Part shown: piece by piece, positions 14,596-24,451 of the stretch
How positions within the stretch are numbered: position 1 is the first letter of the stretch
Layout of the letters: each line of letters opens with the position of its first letter
Assembly: GCA_027531445.1 (NCBI GenBank)
Contig: JAPZRK010000008.1
Location: forward strand, 20,957-84,956
Length of the DNA stretch: 64,000 nt
Origin: Leptospira sp.
Lineage (GTDB): Bacteria > Spirochaetota > Leptospiria > Leptospirales > Leptospiraceae
Direction: 5' to 3'
Program-made: the position numbers and the translations under genes
Notes under the pieces: model-generated
The model's input: the letters and a program-made list of their open reading frames with translations, nothing else
Databases searched by the model: none
Told to the model about the DNA's origin: nothing

Positions 14596-15720
14596 TTATT
14601 CAGCGCATGAATTGATCTTTTTAACTGAATTTTCCAGAAATCCAATCTCCTCTGGGTCCATTGTGGCCCGGTCGGTTTTTAAAAATTCATTCATTCTTTC
14701 TTTAGCCGCGCGAAAGACGGGCTTACAACGACTATCAAAATAAGAATAAGCATTCATTCTGTCCGTTTGATTGGCGCTGATCAATTTGTAAAAGGCAAAG
14801 ATATCTTTGCTATCTTTTGATTTTGAGTTGAGCGTAATGTAAGTTTGGTAACACTCCGAAATCGCAGGTTCAGGTACGCCCGTATTTTGACATTTCGTTT
14901 GTTTGTTCTGTGCCAAAAAAGCCATGAACTCTGAATAGGAGTAAGTATGAAGGGGACGTCCCTTAGGAACCTCTACTACGACAGCCTTTGGTTTTTCTGG
15001 TTCCTTTTCGATCGATAAAAACTTTTCAACCTTTTGAGGTTTCTGATATGGATTGATGATTGTTAGGTCATATTCCCCAGGATTTGCGTTAGTTGTATCA
15101 ACCTTTACATCAATGCGCTTTTCGCTATAAAAGTTCTTACTTAGAATAGGCAGTTGTCGTTTATCTTGCGAAATTTCTACTTCAGTTACATCTAAGAAGT
15201 GTTCGCCATCAATTTCAATCATTGAAATTTTGGCTTTCCGTTTTCCTTTGCTAACAGGATTCCCATGCAGTGGTTTTCCGTCTGGCCCAACAACGACCGG
15301 CCCACCAGTTAACGCATCAACTAACTCTTCAACTACCTCTCCGTCATCTGACTCAATAGGTCGAATTTTAATGGTAGGTCTATCTTTGTAAAATTCTACG
15401 CGAGGAACTTCGGATAACATAACTTCCATCTCTTGCCAAGGCGACCAGACGACAGGTTTTTGAAAAATATTAAGTGGTGCTGTTCTGACCAAATAATCTC
15501 CAATATTCAACTCTTGAACTGGATAATGGTTTTTAACAATCTTCTTGTCTATGATGACTTTGCCTTTTTTTTCTTTAATTTGAACTTGGTAACCTGATGC
15601 TTCCGCGATAGGACGCCATGCTACAAATTTAAAAGGTTCCTCTGCCAGTAGACTTAGGAATGCGCCACATAGCAGAATAAATATGGTAAGATGTTTTGTA
15701 AGTTTTTGAAATAGAATCAT
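14596..15720 (-). CDS. Secreted protein of unknown function, FecR operon
   Basis: A 374-residue protein with a signal peptide (residues 1-26, ending 'LSLLAEE'). It begins with a fibronectin-III-like segment ('FVAWRPIAEASGYQVQIKEK') similar in style to the repeats of its upstream neighbour, then 'VEFYKDRPTIKIRP', an Ig-like segment ('PGEYDLTIINPYQKP') and a C-terminal cysteine-containing helical part (six Cys). The ATG overlaps the stop of the FecR gene by four bases (ATGA), so the two are translationally coupled. A periplasmic or surface partner of the FecR-domain protein is a reasonable inference. No enzymatic motif is seen. Confidence 0.75.
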   Translation of the reverse strand: MILFQKLTKHLTIFILLCGAFLSLLAEEPFKFVAWRPIAEASGYQVQIKEKKGKVIIDKKIVKNHYPVQELNIGDYLVRTAPLNIFQKPVVWSPWQEMEVMLSEVPRVEFYKDRPTIKIRPIESDDGEVVEELVDALTGGPVVVGPDGKPLHGNPVSKGKRKAKISMIEIDGEHFLDVTEVEISQDKRQLPILSKNFYSEKRIDVKVDTTNANPGEYDLTIINPYQKPQKVEKFLSIEKEPEKPKAVVVEVPKGRPLHTYSYSEFMAFLAQNKQTKCQNTGVPEPAISECYQTYITLNSKSKDSKDIFAFYKLISANQTDRMNAYSYFDSRCKPVFRAAKERMNEFLKTDRATMDPEEIGFLENSVKKINSCAE

Positions 15721-17627
15721 TTGCCCTCTTTGTAAAGTCGTTTGGGTGATATGAATTGAATATCAGCTGGCTTCAATGTCTTTAATTGATTCAAACTAAT
15801 TATAAAATTACCCTTGCGTGATTGAGAGGCTTCGCCATCTCTATATTCTATCAATTCCCAGGAAAACGGACCCTCATCTAGCAATGAAAGATCTCGAATG
15901 CTGACAGATGATGTTTTTACTTGAGATCGATAAATGGCTGTTCGTCGTTCTCCTGTCACTTGGTACAATACAAATTCATACTTGTCTGCACCAGGTCCTC
16001 CCTTCCATAGGAACTCTATGCTCGATTTTCCCTTCATTTCTACGACAGTGTTGAATGGAGAGATCAATTCGAGAGGAGCCGGTTTGGGTTTTTCTACTTT
16101 TTCTTCCTTTTTAGGCTCTTCTTTTTTTGGTTCTTCGTCCGGCGTTTTCTTTTCAACTATAGAAAACTTGGATGCAGGGGAGTTTTCTCCATCTTTTCCA
16201 TCCGCGGAAATACCTCGAACTCGTGCATATAAAACACCCTGTCCAAATTCTTTCCAATTTGGATTATAAAAATTTGAAGCAATTTCTTTGGAAAGCAACG
16301 TGGAGGCAAATTTTGAATCTTTGGAAATCTCTACTTTATACTTAGCAAGCTCAGCATTCCCTTCCCAAATCATGATCGCTTGGCCTTTTTGGATTTCTTC
16401 CAAAGTAATCTCTGCACCGTTGGCAGGTCGAATTAAATGAGGAGCAGGATAGGAGTCTATTTTTTTGACTTTAAAATGATGAGGTCCTGCACTTTTATCG
16501 GCGGCACCAGGAAAACTGGAATGGGCAATGACTTTCCAGTGGTATTCTCCTGCAGGCAAGTCATCGAAGGATACTGTGTTGGCTTCAGTCTCTATTGATT
16601 TGAGGGGCTTTGCAAATTTTACATCTGTTGCCAATTCAAAATGATATCCACGTGCTGTTGAGATCTTTGGCCAACTAAAATTGATGAGAGGTGGTTCAGT
16701 CACGAACGTAAACTCAGATCCATTGCTTGGGTTATCAAGTCTTAGCTGTTCATCTTTGGCCACAAAGAACTTACCTGTATCACTCGATTCCCACTTGCCA
16801 GATGTAGGATCTTTCCCCTGCACTCTCCAATAGTATGTTCCTTCTTTCAAAGGTGCATTGAATGATTTGCTAGTAAGCGGCTGTTTGATGAGTTGTAGTT
16901 TGAATTGTGGTGACCTAGAAACTTCGAGAAGAGATTCACTATAACCTTGGTCAAGAGTCCATTCAAAATGGACATTTGCATCTGAGCTTTCCGCTAGAAA
17001 GAGACTTTGCGAAGCAGGGGATACCAATTTAACCGGAATTTTTTTGACGGCTACTTCTGCTCCCTCGACAAGGTCCGCTTTTTTACCACTGCTAACGTCT
17101 ATTTGTTTTCCATTGTGGGTAATCTTAGATGATCCATTTTCAACGAAAAGGCTAAGATCCTTTTTTGCTTCTTTTTCAAGCTTTAGGTTTCCGCTCCCTA
17201 CATCGATTTCGCTACCCTGAGATTTGATGACCAAATTTGATTCTTTAGATCCGCTGTTTTTTACCTGCATCGAACCTTGCGAGAACTCAAGGCTAGGTTT
17301 GTCACCCGATAAATCCAAGTTAAACATGGAGTTTTCATCTATGTTGATTTCTGTTCCGTCTTTCAACCGGATGATGGCATCTGAAAATGCTTCGGAGCGA
17401 ATTGTATCCTTATTAGTAAGAGGGCTATTGTTTTCCAAAGTCTCCCAGACAACTTGGTCTTCCAGTTTTCTTTGAACAATGTTGTTTTTGAAGTGGATCG
17501 TACCGATGACTTCTCTATCACCGATATCGATCTTCTTATTCATATCCCAGTAAAATAGATAAGAAAAAGAAGCGGCGATCAGAAAGAATAAGATCAGGAC
17601 TCTATAATCAGCTTTATCAAACTTCAT
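15717..17627 (-). CDS. FecR-domain protein with FN3-like repeats
   Basis: A 636-residue protein anchored by one N-terminal transmembrane segment (about 9-26). Residues 45-160 carry a FecR domain ('IGTIHFKNNIVQRKLEDQ', 'LKDGTEINIDENS', 'LEFSQGSMQV'), which in other systems senses or tethers envelope components. Four FN3/Ig-like repeats follow, recognisable by 'F-x-W' strands and 'G-x-Y-x-W-R/K-V' ends (about 215-290, 305-385, 395-485, 525-615), with a Lys/Glu/Pro-rich linker near 490-510. It lies 6 bases downstream of a class III cyclase gene and is coupled to the next gene. I infer an envelope-sensing or structural role linked to cyclic nucleotide signalling. Confidence 0.85.
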   Translation of the reverse strand: MKFDKADYRVLILFFLIAASFSYLFYWDMNKKIDIGDREVIGTIHFKNNIVQRKLEDQVVWETLENNSPLTNKDTIRSEAFSDAIIRLKDGTEINIDENSMFNLDLSGDKPSLEFSQGSMQVKNSGSKESNLVIKSQGSEIDVGSGNLKLEKEAKKDLSLFVENGSSKITHNGKQIDVSSGKKADLVEGAEVAVKKIPVKLVSPASQSLFLAESSDANVHFEWTLDQGYSESLLEVSRSPQFKLQLIKQPLTSKSFNAPLKEGTYYWRVQGKDPTSGKWESSDTGKFFVAKDEQLRLDNPSNGSEFTFVTEPPLINFSWPKISTARGYHFELATDVKFAKPLKSIETEANTVSFDDLPAGEYHWKVIAHSSFPGAADKSAGPHHFKVKKIDSYPAPHLIRPANGAEITLEEIQKGQAIMIWEGNAELAKYKVEISKDSKFASTLLSKEIASNFYNPNWKEFGQGVLYARVRGISADGKDGENSPASKFSIVEKKTPDEEPKKEEPKKEEKVEKPKPAPLELISPFNTVVEMKGKSSIEFLWKGGPGADKYEFVLYQVTGERRTAIYRSQVKTSSVSIRDLSLLDEGPFSWELIEYRDGEASQSRKGNFIISLNQLKTLKPADIQFISPKRLYKEGK

Positions 17628-17633
17628 AGTTTA

Positions 17634-19478
17634 TTATTTCTTTTCTGGAGTTGGTATGCCAACTAGCTTTCGTAAATCGGCAAGTGTTTTAGGGCACTTT
17701 GGATCACCTTTTCTGCCCAAGACGGCATAGATCTTCTGTGCTTTGACTTTCCCTTTGACTTTGATCTCACCCATACTCACCGTATGGAATTTGTCTTTGA
17801 CGTCGGCGTAAGTATACTCAGAGATTAATATGTCCGTACCAGATTCCTTATTGAGTGACTCAACTCGCGAAGCAAGGTTTACTGTATCACCGATGACGGT
17901 GTATTCCATTTTATCGGAAGATCCGATTTGACCTGCAATCACGTAACCAGTGTTGATTCCACAGCCGATCCGAATGATGGGCTTTTTGACACTGCCTCTT
18001 CCTTTATTGAAGATAAGCAATCTTTCACGCATACGAACAGATGCTTCCACGGCATCAATTGAGTCATTGCCCGAAGAACGTATGGCTCCCCAGGTAGCCA
18101 TGATGGCATCTCCGATAAACTTATCTACGATACCGCCTGTTTCTTTTACACAGGTTACCATTTCACTCATGTATTGATTTAGAAACTCGACGACGTCTTC
18201 TGGTTCTAATTTTTCGGAGATGGCAGTGAAGCTTCGAATGTCAGAGAAAAAAACAGCACAGTTCTTTCTTTCCCCACCGATCGCAAGTTCACCTTTTGCG
18301 GCAAGTTCTGCGATATCCGTATTCACAAATTTACCGAATGAATCTTTTAACTTTTCTCTTTCTTCTAAGCCTTTGCCCATGGAAACGAACGAACGTGTTA
18401 ACACGCCAATTTCATCTCTAGTTGTTGCTTTGAGATTCAATCGAAACTGTCCTGCTTGGATCATTCTAGCGGCATTGACGAGTGCAAGGATCGGAGTAGA
18501 AAGTGATTTTGCAAAGATATAAACCATGATAAACGCAATGGCAAGAGAGATGACCAAGAGATACATATTCCGTTTTTGAATATTGTTTACCTCCGCAAAG
18601 ATGCGGTCTTCTTCCACCTGTGAGATAACTCCCACACCACCGATTCCCAGTTTTTTGAATGAACCAAGAAAATACTTACCTTCTTTATCTTCATATCGAA
18701 ATTGACCATTGTCAACTAGTGATTTTTTCATTCTCTCCACGATTGGGAGATCATTCAGTTTCGATCCTGAAAGAACAATCTTGGCATCTGGATGGGCTAA
18801 CACACTCCCATCGTCACCGATGAGAAAAGTTTCAACCGTACCTGAAGTTTGGAATGCATTCAATAGACGATCTAACTTTACCAAGGTGATGAGAATCGTG
18901 CCAGTGTCTTTGGTTTCAGAAAGAGGGAAGGCAAGGCATAACATCGGATGTCTAAAATATGGACTTGCATTCCAAATGACAGTTGAACCTGAATATGCTT
19001 TTTTGACTTTGTCTTTGATCGTTCCCATAAGATTTTGAATCTCAGATTTTTGATAATCAAAGTTTTGCAAAAATTCTTCGTTTAACACTTCGAATTTGGG
19101 CTGGCCACCTTGACCATATGCTCCAACCAAAATAAAACTTTGGTCTACATCGAACAATTCTTTGGCGACTGATTGGGCCACCTTTGGATTTCGTATGATG
19201 CTTCCCGAAATAATATGAACATCCTGTCGAATGGATTGGAGGTCTGACTTGACCTTGAGTGCGAGGATATCGTTGATTTTGATATTGTTCTCTTTTACTC
19301 GCACCTCACTATCTTTTCGAAAGAAGTAGGAAGCAAGAAAAATCACTCCAGAAACGGATACGAGTAAAACAAAGGAAATGATAAGAAGTAGTTTGAACCT
19401 TATTGGAAAGGCAGAATTAAGAGAACTTGAATCCTCTTTGGAAAATAGGTTGGTTAGTATTTTGAATCTGGGGCTCAT
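17634..19478 (-). CDS. Class III adenylate/guanylate cyclase with Cache-like sensor and HAMP
   Basis: A 614-residue protein from the ATG at 19478. Order: a short cytoplasmic tail, transmembrane segment (about 32-52), a periplasmic Cache-like domain of about 260 residues, a second transmembrane segment (about 310-328), a HAMP domain ('LSTPILALVNAARMIQAG'), and a C-terminal cyclase domain. Catalytic features: metal-binding Asp in 'FFSDIRSFT' and 'FIGDAIMATWGA', the Lys before it ('DKFIGD'), and 'YTVIGDTVNLASRVE' with transition-state Asn and Arg. The residue usually Asp in 'DYTV' is Glu. The product is probably cAMP. It heads a four-gene operon with a FecR-domain protein, which suggests an envelope signal is converted to a cyclic nucleotide. 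Confidence 0.93.
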   Translation of the reverse strand: MSPRFKILTNLFSKEDSSSLNSAFPIRFKLLLIISFVLLVSVSGVIFLASYFFRKDSEVRVKENNIKINDILALKVKSDLQSIRQDVHIISGSIIRNPKVAQSVAKELFDVDQSFILVGAYGQGGQPKFEVLNEEFLQNFDYQKSEIQNLMGTIKDKVKKAYSGSTVIWNASPYFRHPMLCLAFPLSETKDTGTILITLVKLDRLLNAFQTSGTVETFLIGDDGSVLAHPDAKIVLSGSKLNDLPIVERMKKSLVDNGQFRYEDKEGKYFLGSFKKLGIGGVGVISQVEEDRIFAEVNNIQKRNMYLLVISLAIAFIMVYIFAKSLSTPILALVNAARMIQAGQFRLNLKATTRDEIGVLTRSFVSMGKGLEEREKLKDSFGKFVNTDIAELAAKGELAIGGERKNCAVFFSDIRSFTAISEKLEPEDVVEFLNQYMSEMVTCVKETGGIVDKFIGDAIMATWGAIRSSGNDSIDAVEASVRMRERLLIFNKGRGSVKKPIIRIGCGINTGYVIAGQIGSSDKMEYTVIGDTVNLASRVESLNKESGTDILISEYTYADVKDKFHTVSMGEIKVKGKVKAQKIYAVLGRKGDPKCPKTLADLRKLVGIPTPEKK

Positions 19479-19574
19479 ATTCTGTTCTGTTATATTTATT
19501 TTCGTAATTACATAGCGTAGAACAAAGTTAAAAAAATCCAAGAGGATTTTTATTGGAGATTATTTATAGTACAT

Positions 19575-20870
19575 TTACGGGCAGGCTAAATCGACTGAAA
19601 TCGTTTGGCGGAAAGGAAATTCAGGAATCGAGAACGTAGTTTCACGAACGATTGTGTCTGGTACCCCGTCCTGACGACTTATGTCTCCCATACAAGCAAT
19701 TTTGTATAATCCAGAATTCAAATATTTGATTTTTGCATTGGATTTGGCAGGAGTAGCGGCAAGTGGGAGAACTCCGATGAGAGTTTCTTCACCCGCTCTA
19801 AAAATTCCATAATGATAGAGTAAATTTCCGGCTCCACCTGTGATGAGGAGACTGGAAGCAGTTTCCGGGTAAATGATCCGAGATCTCGTGATCAGATTGC
19901 CTCCGGCATCGCCTTCACCTTTGTGCTCAAAAAAAGCATCACTTACTCCCACAAATGTGATTGTTTGAGCGCGTGCGGAAGTGTAGGAGTGTGCCATTAG
20001 ATTTTCTTTGAGGTTGACCCGCACTTCCAAAATATAAGGGTCAAAACCTTCTCTAATTTCCATATCCGATTGACCTGCTCGTTGTGAGTACAAAACAGGA
20101 AACATTTTGGGAACAATCGAGTTTTTTGCAAGAGTCGATGTACCTGGAGTGTAGTTGTTACGTGGAACAATGTTGAGTCCAATGACTGGACGGTTATCAA
20201 AACGAGTGGTCGTGATGGGAAGGCCTGCATCATTTGCAAAACCTGTCACAAGAGATCTAAAATAGATTCCAGTATAATAATATTGTCTTCCAAATGTGCT
20301 TAGACCAAATCCTGCTCCTTCCGTCTTAGCAGAAGGATCATTGGATGGATACTGTGCTCCAATGCCGTTAAAGAAGTCAGCCGCTTTCACAATACCGTTG
20401 TTTTGTTTGCAGGTATCTTCCTCGAATGAATAGGGAACCGTACACCAAACTTGTCTCTCAGGAGCGATATAGTCCCAAAACTTTATGGAATCCAAACTGT
20501 CCCGAATTTGGGTGAGATCGTTGATTCCCTTTTGAAACTTACTGGAGATACGAACTTCTCCAATATCAATAAAAATAGGCAAATTACCTGCTGTTTGCAA
20601 TCCGGCAAGATTCATAACAGGATCGAAGCCAGCTTCCTGTGAGTCTAGATAAATCGCGCCTGTGCCATTGTTCACTTCGCTCCAATCTAACGGACTGTCA
20701 CTGGAAAACGTTCCTTTGAGCAATAAAAGCATGCGATTGTTAAATAATGTGGATAGTACAGGAAGATTTGTCTCATCGGCTAAATCTAGTTGAGTTCTGC
20801 AATTTGAAAATAATGCAAAAAATGAAAATATTAAAAACAATGAATGAATTACATTTAGCTGATGTTTCAT
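19575..20870 (-). CDS. Large putative lipoprotein
   Basis: A 431-residue protein. The signal 'HSLFLIFSFFALFSNC' ends in a lipobox-like cysteine at residue 24, so it is probably lipid-anchored. The mature protein is beta-rich with segments such as 'FIDIGEVRISSKFQ', 'WDYIAPERQVWCTVPYS' and 'GRQYYYTGIYFRSLVTG' and four later cysteines that may pair. I recognise it only as a Leptospira-style conserved hypothetical lipoprotein. Its ATG overlaps the stop of the upstream outer-membrane protein gene by four bases, so the two are coupled and may act together at the outer membrane. Last gene of the DUF2225-truA operon. Confidence 0.8.
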   Translation of the reverse strand: MKHQLNVIHSLFLIFSFFALFSNCRTQLDLADETNLPVLSTLFNNRMLLLLKGTFSSDSPLDWSEVNNGTGAIYLDSQEAGFDPVMNLAGLQTAGNLPIFIDIGEVRISSKFQKGINDLTQIRDSLDSIKFWDYIAPERQVWCTVPYSFEEDTCKQNNGIVKAADFFNGIGAQYPSNDPSAKTEGAGFGLSTFGRQYYYTGIYFRSLVTGFANDAGLPITTTRFDNRPVIGLNIVPRNNYTPGTSTLAKNSIVPKMFPVLYSQRAGQSDMEIREGFDPYILEVRVNLKENLMAHSYTSARAQTITFVGVSDAFFEHKGEGDAGGNLITRSRIIYPETASSLLITGGAGNLLYHYGIFRAGEETLIGVLPLAATPAKSNAKIKYLNSGLYKIACMGDISRQDGVPDTIVRETTFSIPEFPFRQTISVDLACP

Positions 20871-21502
20871 ATTAACACACCAACCATTAGACCGAAGTAA
20901 AAAAACTCAGCGTTTTCTAATTTATAATAATTTGGGTTGAGTAGACGCGGGTCGTCATAAGGACTAGCAAGTGGATAACGATATGAATCGGGCAAATCAA
21001 GATTTGTTTCACGGATTTGATTATAATCCAGTCGAACCCCAATTCGAATCCGTTTCCCCGCAATAAAACTAGCTTCTAAACCACCGTAAATCAACGGAAC
21101 CCAACGAGCAGTATCTGCAGGTCTTGCAACGATGTACGATTGGCCTCCACCGGCCTTTGCAAAAAATTGTATCGGTAAATCGATGGGAATCTTGTAAGCT
21201 AACGCGGCATATACGGGAATCGTTGTGAGACCACGTTCCGATTTTGATTGGAACACAGCATAGGAAGTACCGATCTCTGTGTAAAATAAGGATGGAAAAG
21301 GAAGTCGAGCGTAGGCTCCGCCACCGAGGGTAGTATCTAGAAGTTCAATGGTTTTTGAACTTGGGAAAGGGTTTCCTGCGCCAACCCAACCTCCCACCTC
21401 ATACCTTCTTTTATTATAATCCTCTATTCCCTCCGCAGAGAGGAGACCAAAGGGTGCAAATAGAGCAAAAATGAACAGAGTTCTAAGGAAATACTGGTTC
21501 AT
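20867..21502 (-). CDS. Predicted outer-membrane beta-barrel protein
   Basis: About 211 residues from the ATG at 21502 (an ATG at 21511 is also possible; the longer frame lies within truA). A signal peptide (residues 1-23, 'FALFAPFGLLSAEG') precedes a mature part with amphipathic strands, for example 'GGGAYARLPFPSLFYTEIG', 'PVYAALAYKIPIDLPIQFF' and 'KRIRIGVRLDYNQIR', and an end 'FFYFGLMVGVLI' as in small 8-10 stranded barrels. Family unknown. The 5' end overlaps truA by about 20 bases and the 3' end overlaps the following lipoprotein gene, so translation is coupled to both. Confidence 0.75.
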   Translation of the reverse strand: MNQYFLRTLFIFALFAPFGLLSAEGIEDYNKRRYEVGGWVGAGNPFPSSKTIELLDTTLGGGAYARLPFPSLFYTEIGTSYAVFQSKSERGLTTIPVYAALAYKIPIDLPIQFFAKAGGGQSYIVARPADTARWVPLIYGGLEASFIAGKRIRIGVRLDYNQIRETNLDLPDSYRYPLASPYDDPRLLNPNYYKLENAEFFYFGLMVGVLI

Positions 21503-22283
21503 ACAAAGCATCGATTTGGGGGAATTCTTGGTAATAGGCACGTACAAAATAAAGACCGTGAGGAGGAAGTGTCATTCCTGCTTGGGTGCGATCCTCTTCC
21601 TCTAATATAGACTCAATGGATCTATGTTCCCAACGTCCCTTCCCTATGTCTAGTAAAGTTCCAACCGTAATGCGAACCATATTGTGCATAAATCCATTGG
21701 CTTTGACTCGTATTTGGTAGAGTTCTTTCACTTGGGGATCTTGCTCTACTTTGATTTCTTGGATATTGCGGATCGCTCGTTTCCCTTTCATGGATTTTGC
21801 CTTGGTAAATGAGCGAAAGTCCCTTTCGCCCAGTAGATAGGGAATCTGTTCCTGGATGCGATTCCAATCGATGTGGTGTTTGAGCCAGTATGCTGATTTG
21901 CGGTGGAGCACACTTTCGTGTTTGGAATAATAGATTTTGTAAACGTACTCTCTCGCAGTGCAGGAAAATCGAGCATGAAAATCGTCGGGAACCTCTGTCA
22001 TGCTTCGGGCGTTTACTCCTAAATCTGAGAGTGCATTTACGGAATGGATGAGTTTATAATCATTTGGGATGGGAAATTCCGTTTTGAAATTGCAAATCAT
22101 GCCAAGCGCATGAACTCCCGTATCTGTGCGACCTGCCACACAGAGTTTGGAGTGAGGATTTTTGTGTAGGATGATGTTTAGAGCAGATTCTAAGGATTCT
22201 TGGACGGATTTTAGAGAAGTTTGTTTCTGCCATCCGAAAAAACAAGAGCCGTCATATTCGACAGAAAGAGCATAATTTGGCAA
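21483..22283 (-). CDS. truA: tRNA pseudouridine(38-40) synthase TruA
   Basis: A 266-residue protein, the usual length for TruA, which isomerises uridines 38, 39 and 40 in the anticodon arm of many tRNAs. The N-terminus 'YALSVEYDGSCFFGWQKQ' and the catalytic motif 'CVAGRTDTGVHALG' with the nucleophilic Asp are typical, as are 'FHARFSCTAREYVYKI', 'DFRSFTKA' and 'GFMHNMVRITVGTLLDIGKG'. It starts 3 bases after the DUF2225 gene stop and overlaps the outer-membrane protein gene downstream. The function is housekeeping, and its operon partners appear unrelated. Confidence 0.96.
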   Translation of the reverse strand: MPNYALSVEYDGSCFFGWQKQTSLKSVQESLESALNIILHKNPHSKLCVAGRTDTGVHALGMICNFKTEFPIPNDYKLIHSVNALSDLGVNARSMTEVPDDFHARFSCTAREYVYKIYYSKHESVLHRKSAYWLKHHIDWNRIQEQIPYLLGERDFRSFTKAKSMKGKRAIRNIQEIKVEQDPQVKELYQIRVKANGFMHNMVRITVGTLLDIGKGRWEHRSIESILEEEDRTQAGMTLPPHGLYFVRAYYQEFPQIDALYEPVFP

Positions 22284-22286
22284 ATG

Positions 22287-23165
22287 CTACTTTTCTCCGC
22301 CTAATTCCTCAAGAATGACGTTGTACTCATCATATAATTCACGTGACATTTCTAGGATTGGTCCTGGTTTTCCTTTTGAGGATTTTCCAGAGCCATACAA
22401 TTTAGCCAAAGTTCTTTTCGCTCGAGAAAGGAGTAGAACTTGGTCCTCAGGTTTCGGTGCCAATTGGTCTTTGAACTTTTTAGTCAGGAAGGCATTTAGA
22501 TAGATAACGCCATCAAAACCCCAGTTATTGTCAGTGTCTGGACCAAGCATTCCAGCAACGGAATCCACGGGTTCCTGTCCACTTTGCATCATTTCAAGCG
22601 TCGTTCCATAAATGATGGCGGCTTTTTGGTAGAGTAAGTCTCTAATTTGATCAAAATTGTGGTTCGGGAATTCTTCGTGAAGGTCAGCAAAATACCAGGC
22701 GGCCCGTATCGAACACATCGCCTTTTTAGGAGTGGGTGCATTGGCCGGGGACCTGAGTTGGTAGCAGTCAAAGGCTAGTAAATAGGAAGCCGCACCCGTC
22801 GCCAGATTTCGGTCGGCCATAAAGTCCAAAGGCCCTAAAATCTTTTCTACATAAGATTTGCGCAGGTCGGTTTGTTTGCGGATGGCTTCGTTTTCCACTT
22901 GGGTTAATGTGCTAAAATCCTTAGGAAATGCAGAATAATAGCAACGTGGGCAAACGGTCATCACGTAGTCGAGAGGGCTCACGCGACCGAATTTTTTATT
23001 TTTTTCATAGGTTCGGCGTAAGTCTTGGGCAAGTTTGCCAGCAATGAGCCTACCACCGCCTTGGAACATCTGCTCTTTTTGGTGATTTTCTTCACAAATC
23101 GGGCATACTGTTACTTCTTTGGCACGAAACGAAACTTTTTTTGATTGGGCGGCGGCTGTAGACAT
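22287..23165 (-). CDS. DUF2225 protein with zinc-ribbon-like cysteines
   Basis: A 292-residue soluble protein of the DUF2225 type found in spirochaetes, Clostridia and relatives. Two CxxC motifs near the N-terminus ('VCPICEENH' at about 17-25 and 'VCPRCYYSAFPKD' at about 70-82) are expected to bind zinc. The rest is helical with TPR-like character ('AASYLLAFDCYQL', 'IRAAWYFADLHEE'). The function is not known. It is the first gene of a minus-strand operon with truA. The upstream gap to the divergent gene at 23.3 kb is short and must hold both promoters. Confidence 0.85.
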   Translation of the reverse strand: MSTAAAQSKKVSFRAKEVTVCPICEENHQKEQMFQGGGRLIAGKLAQDLRRTYEKNKKFGRVSPLDYVMTVCPRCYYSAFPKDFSTLTQVENEAIRKQTDLRKSYVEKILGPLDFMADRNLATGAASYLLAFDCYQLRSPANAPTPKKAMCSIRAAWYFADLHEEFPNHNFDQIRDLLYQKAAIIYGTTLEMMQSGQEPVDSVAGMLGPDTDNNWGFDGVIYLNAFLTKKFKDQLAPKPEDQVLLLSRAKRTLAKLYGSGKSSKGKPGPILEMSRELYDEYNVILEELGGEK

Positions 23166-23316
23166 CGTTAAAAATCAAATAAAAGCCTGATTTTTAAATA
23201 CAATCTGTCAATCCAATATCGTAAATCTCCGATAATCCTTGTAGGGAACCACCCTGAAATTACTTGTAAGATTCTTCACGTGAAGGAAATTACGGAAAGG
23301 TATGAGCGGCAGAGCA

Positions 23317-24426
23317 ATGAAACATTCCATTCTGATATTCGTTCTGACACTTGCGACACAATCTTTTGTGTTTGCGGAGTCGGTATCCAACAAGGCTTAC
23401 AATAAGCGCATCGAACTTTTGACCTACTTACGAGAGTTAGAGCCAATGATCAAAAACTTTCGAGGAGAAGATCCCGAAGGTAAGCCAACATCCATTCACG
23501 CCCCAGAAGGCAAAGAAGGCTTTCGTATAAAAAAATACGAAGAGCTTAAACGTATTTATCAAGAAGGACTTCAATACTATTTTGAAGGCAATTATGTAGC
23601 TGCATATCAAAGATTTTTAGAATGCCAGTTAGGTGTTGAAAAGGTCACTGAAGAGCTATCGCAACTTTATGTGCTGAGAGCAGAAGAGATGATGAAAGTT
23701 GCGATGGAAAGGAAGAATGCGAATAACGAACTCGACAAAGCTCTTTTAGATATTTCCATTGAGTATGGAAAAGGTTCATACTTTCGTCATGATGTAGTGG
23801 ATATTCCTAGAGAAGCTCCTTTTTCACGCAGAATGTATGATCCAAAAGAAGTTCATTATGTTTTTAACAAGTATGCCATAGAAAAAAATATGGAACTCGG
23901 TTACCGACACCTTGGACTTGCAAAAGAAGCTAGGATCACTGCACTCAAAGTTGAAAAAAACCTAGAGAAGCACCAAAAGCTCCAGCCAAGTCATAGAAAG
24001 TACCGAATTGAAAATTACTTTGGTGCGATCAGTCTTTGTCGTGATTCAAAAGCAAATGCGATCAATATTTTCAAATTAAAATATCCTTATGATAATTATT
24101 ATCTTTATAATTCTCAAGGGAAGGCTGAAGGGAAACTAGATCCGAGCGGTAAACCGGTAGAAGGCGAAGCTGTAAAAGTCGATGGTTCTACTTACGACTT
24201 TACAAAAAACCCTTACATCAAGATGGACCATCGTTTGCAAGCTATGTTTGACGTTCGTGTTCCAGAAGAATATCGTTTGGATCATGCGGACGTTCGAGGT
24301 CGTATCTATGATATCGATTCTGAGAATATTGTATATTTCAAATATGATCCAGAGCGTAAAAAACAATTGAATGTTCCGAACAAACCGGAACCAACAGCAA
24401 CAGGAACTGGTGCTACCACTCCTTAA
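23317..24426 (+). CDS. Secreted helical protein of unknown function
   Basis: About 369 residues from the ATG at 23317, which gives a clean signal peptide ('KHSILIFVLTLATQSFVFAE'). An ATG at 23302 would add five residues. The mature part is rich in Lys, Glu, Tyr and Leu and mostly helical, with a TPR-like stretch ('GLQYYFEGNYVAAYQRFLEC') and a Pro/Thr-rich C-terminal tail. I did not recognise the family. Periplasmic helical proteins of this general kind occur among Leptospira flagellar sheath proteins, but I see nothing that proves such a role. It is a monocistronic unit ended by a strong terminator at 24452-24478. Confidence 0.8.
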   Translation: MKHSILIFVLTLATQSFVFAESVSNKAYNKRIELLTYLRELEPMIKNFRGEDPEGKPTSIHAPEGKEGFRIKKYEELKRIYQEGLQYYFEGNYVAAYQRFLECQLGVEKVTEELSQLYVLRAEEMMKVAMERKNANNELDKALLDISIEYGKGSYFRHDVVDIPREAPFSRRMYDPKEVHYVFNKYAIEKNMELGYRHLGLAKEARITALKVEKNLEKHQKLQPSHRKYRIENYFGAISLCRDSKANAINIFKLKYPYDNYYLYNSQGKAEGKLDPSGKPVEGEAVKVDGSTYDFTKNPYIKMDHRLQAMFDVRVPEEYRLDHADVRGRIYDIDSENIVYFKYDPERKKQLNVPNKPEPTATGTGATTP

Positions 24427-24451
24427 CTAACGCTGTTATCTCTGCCAAGAA

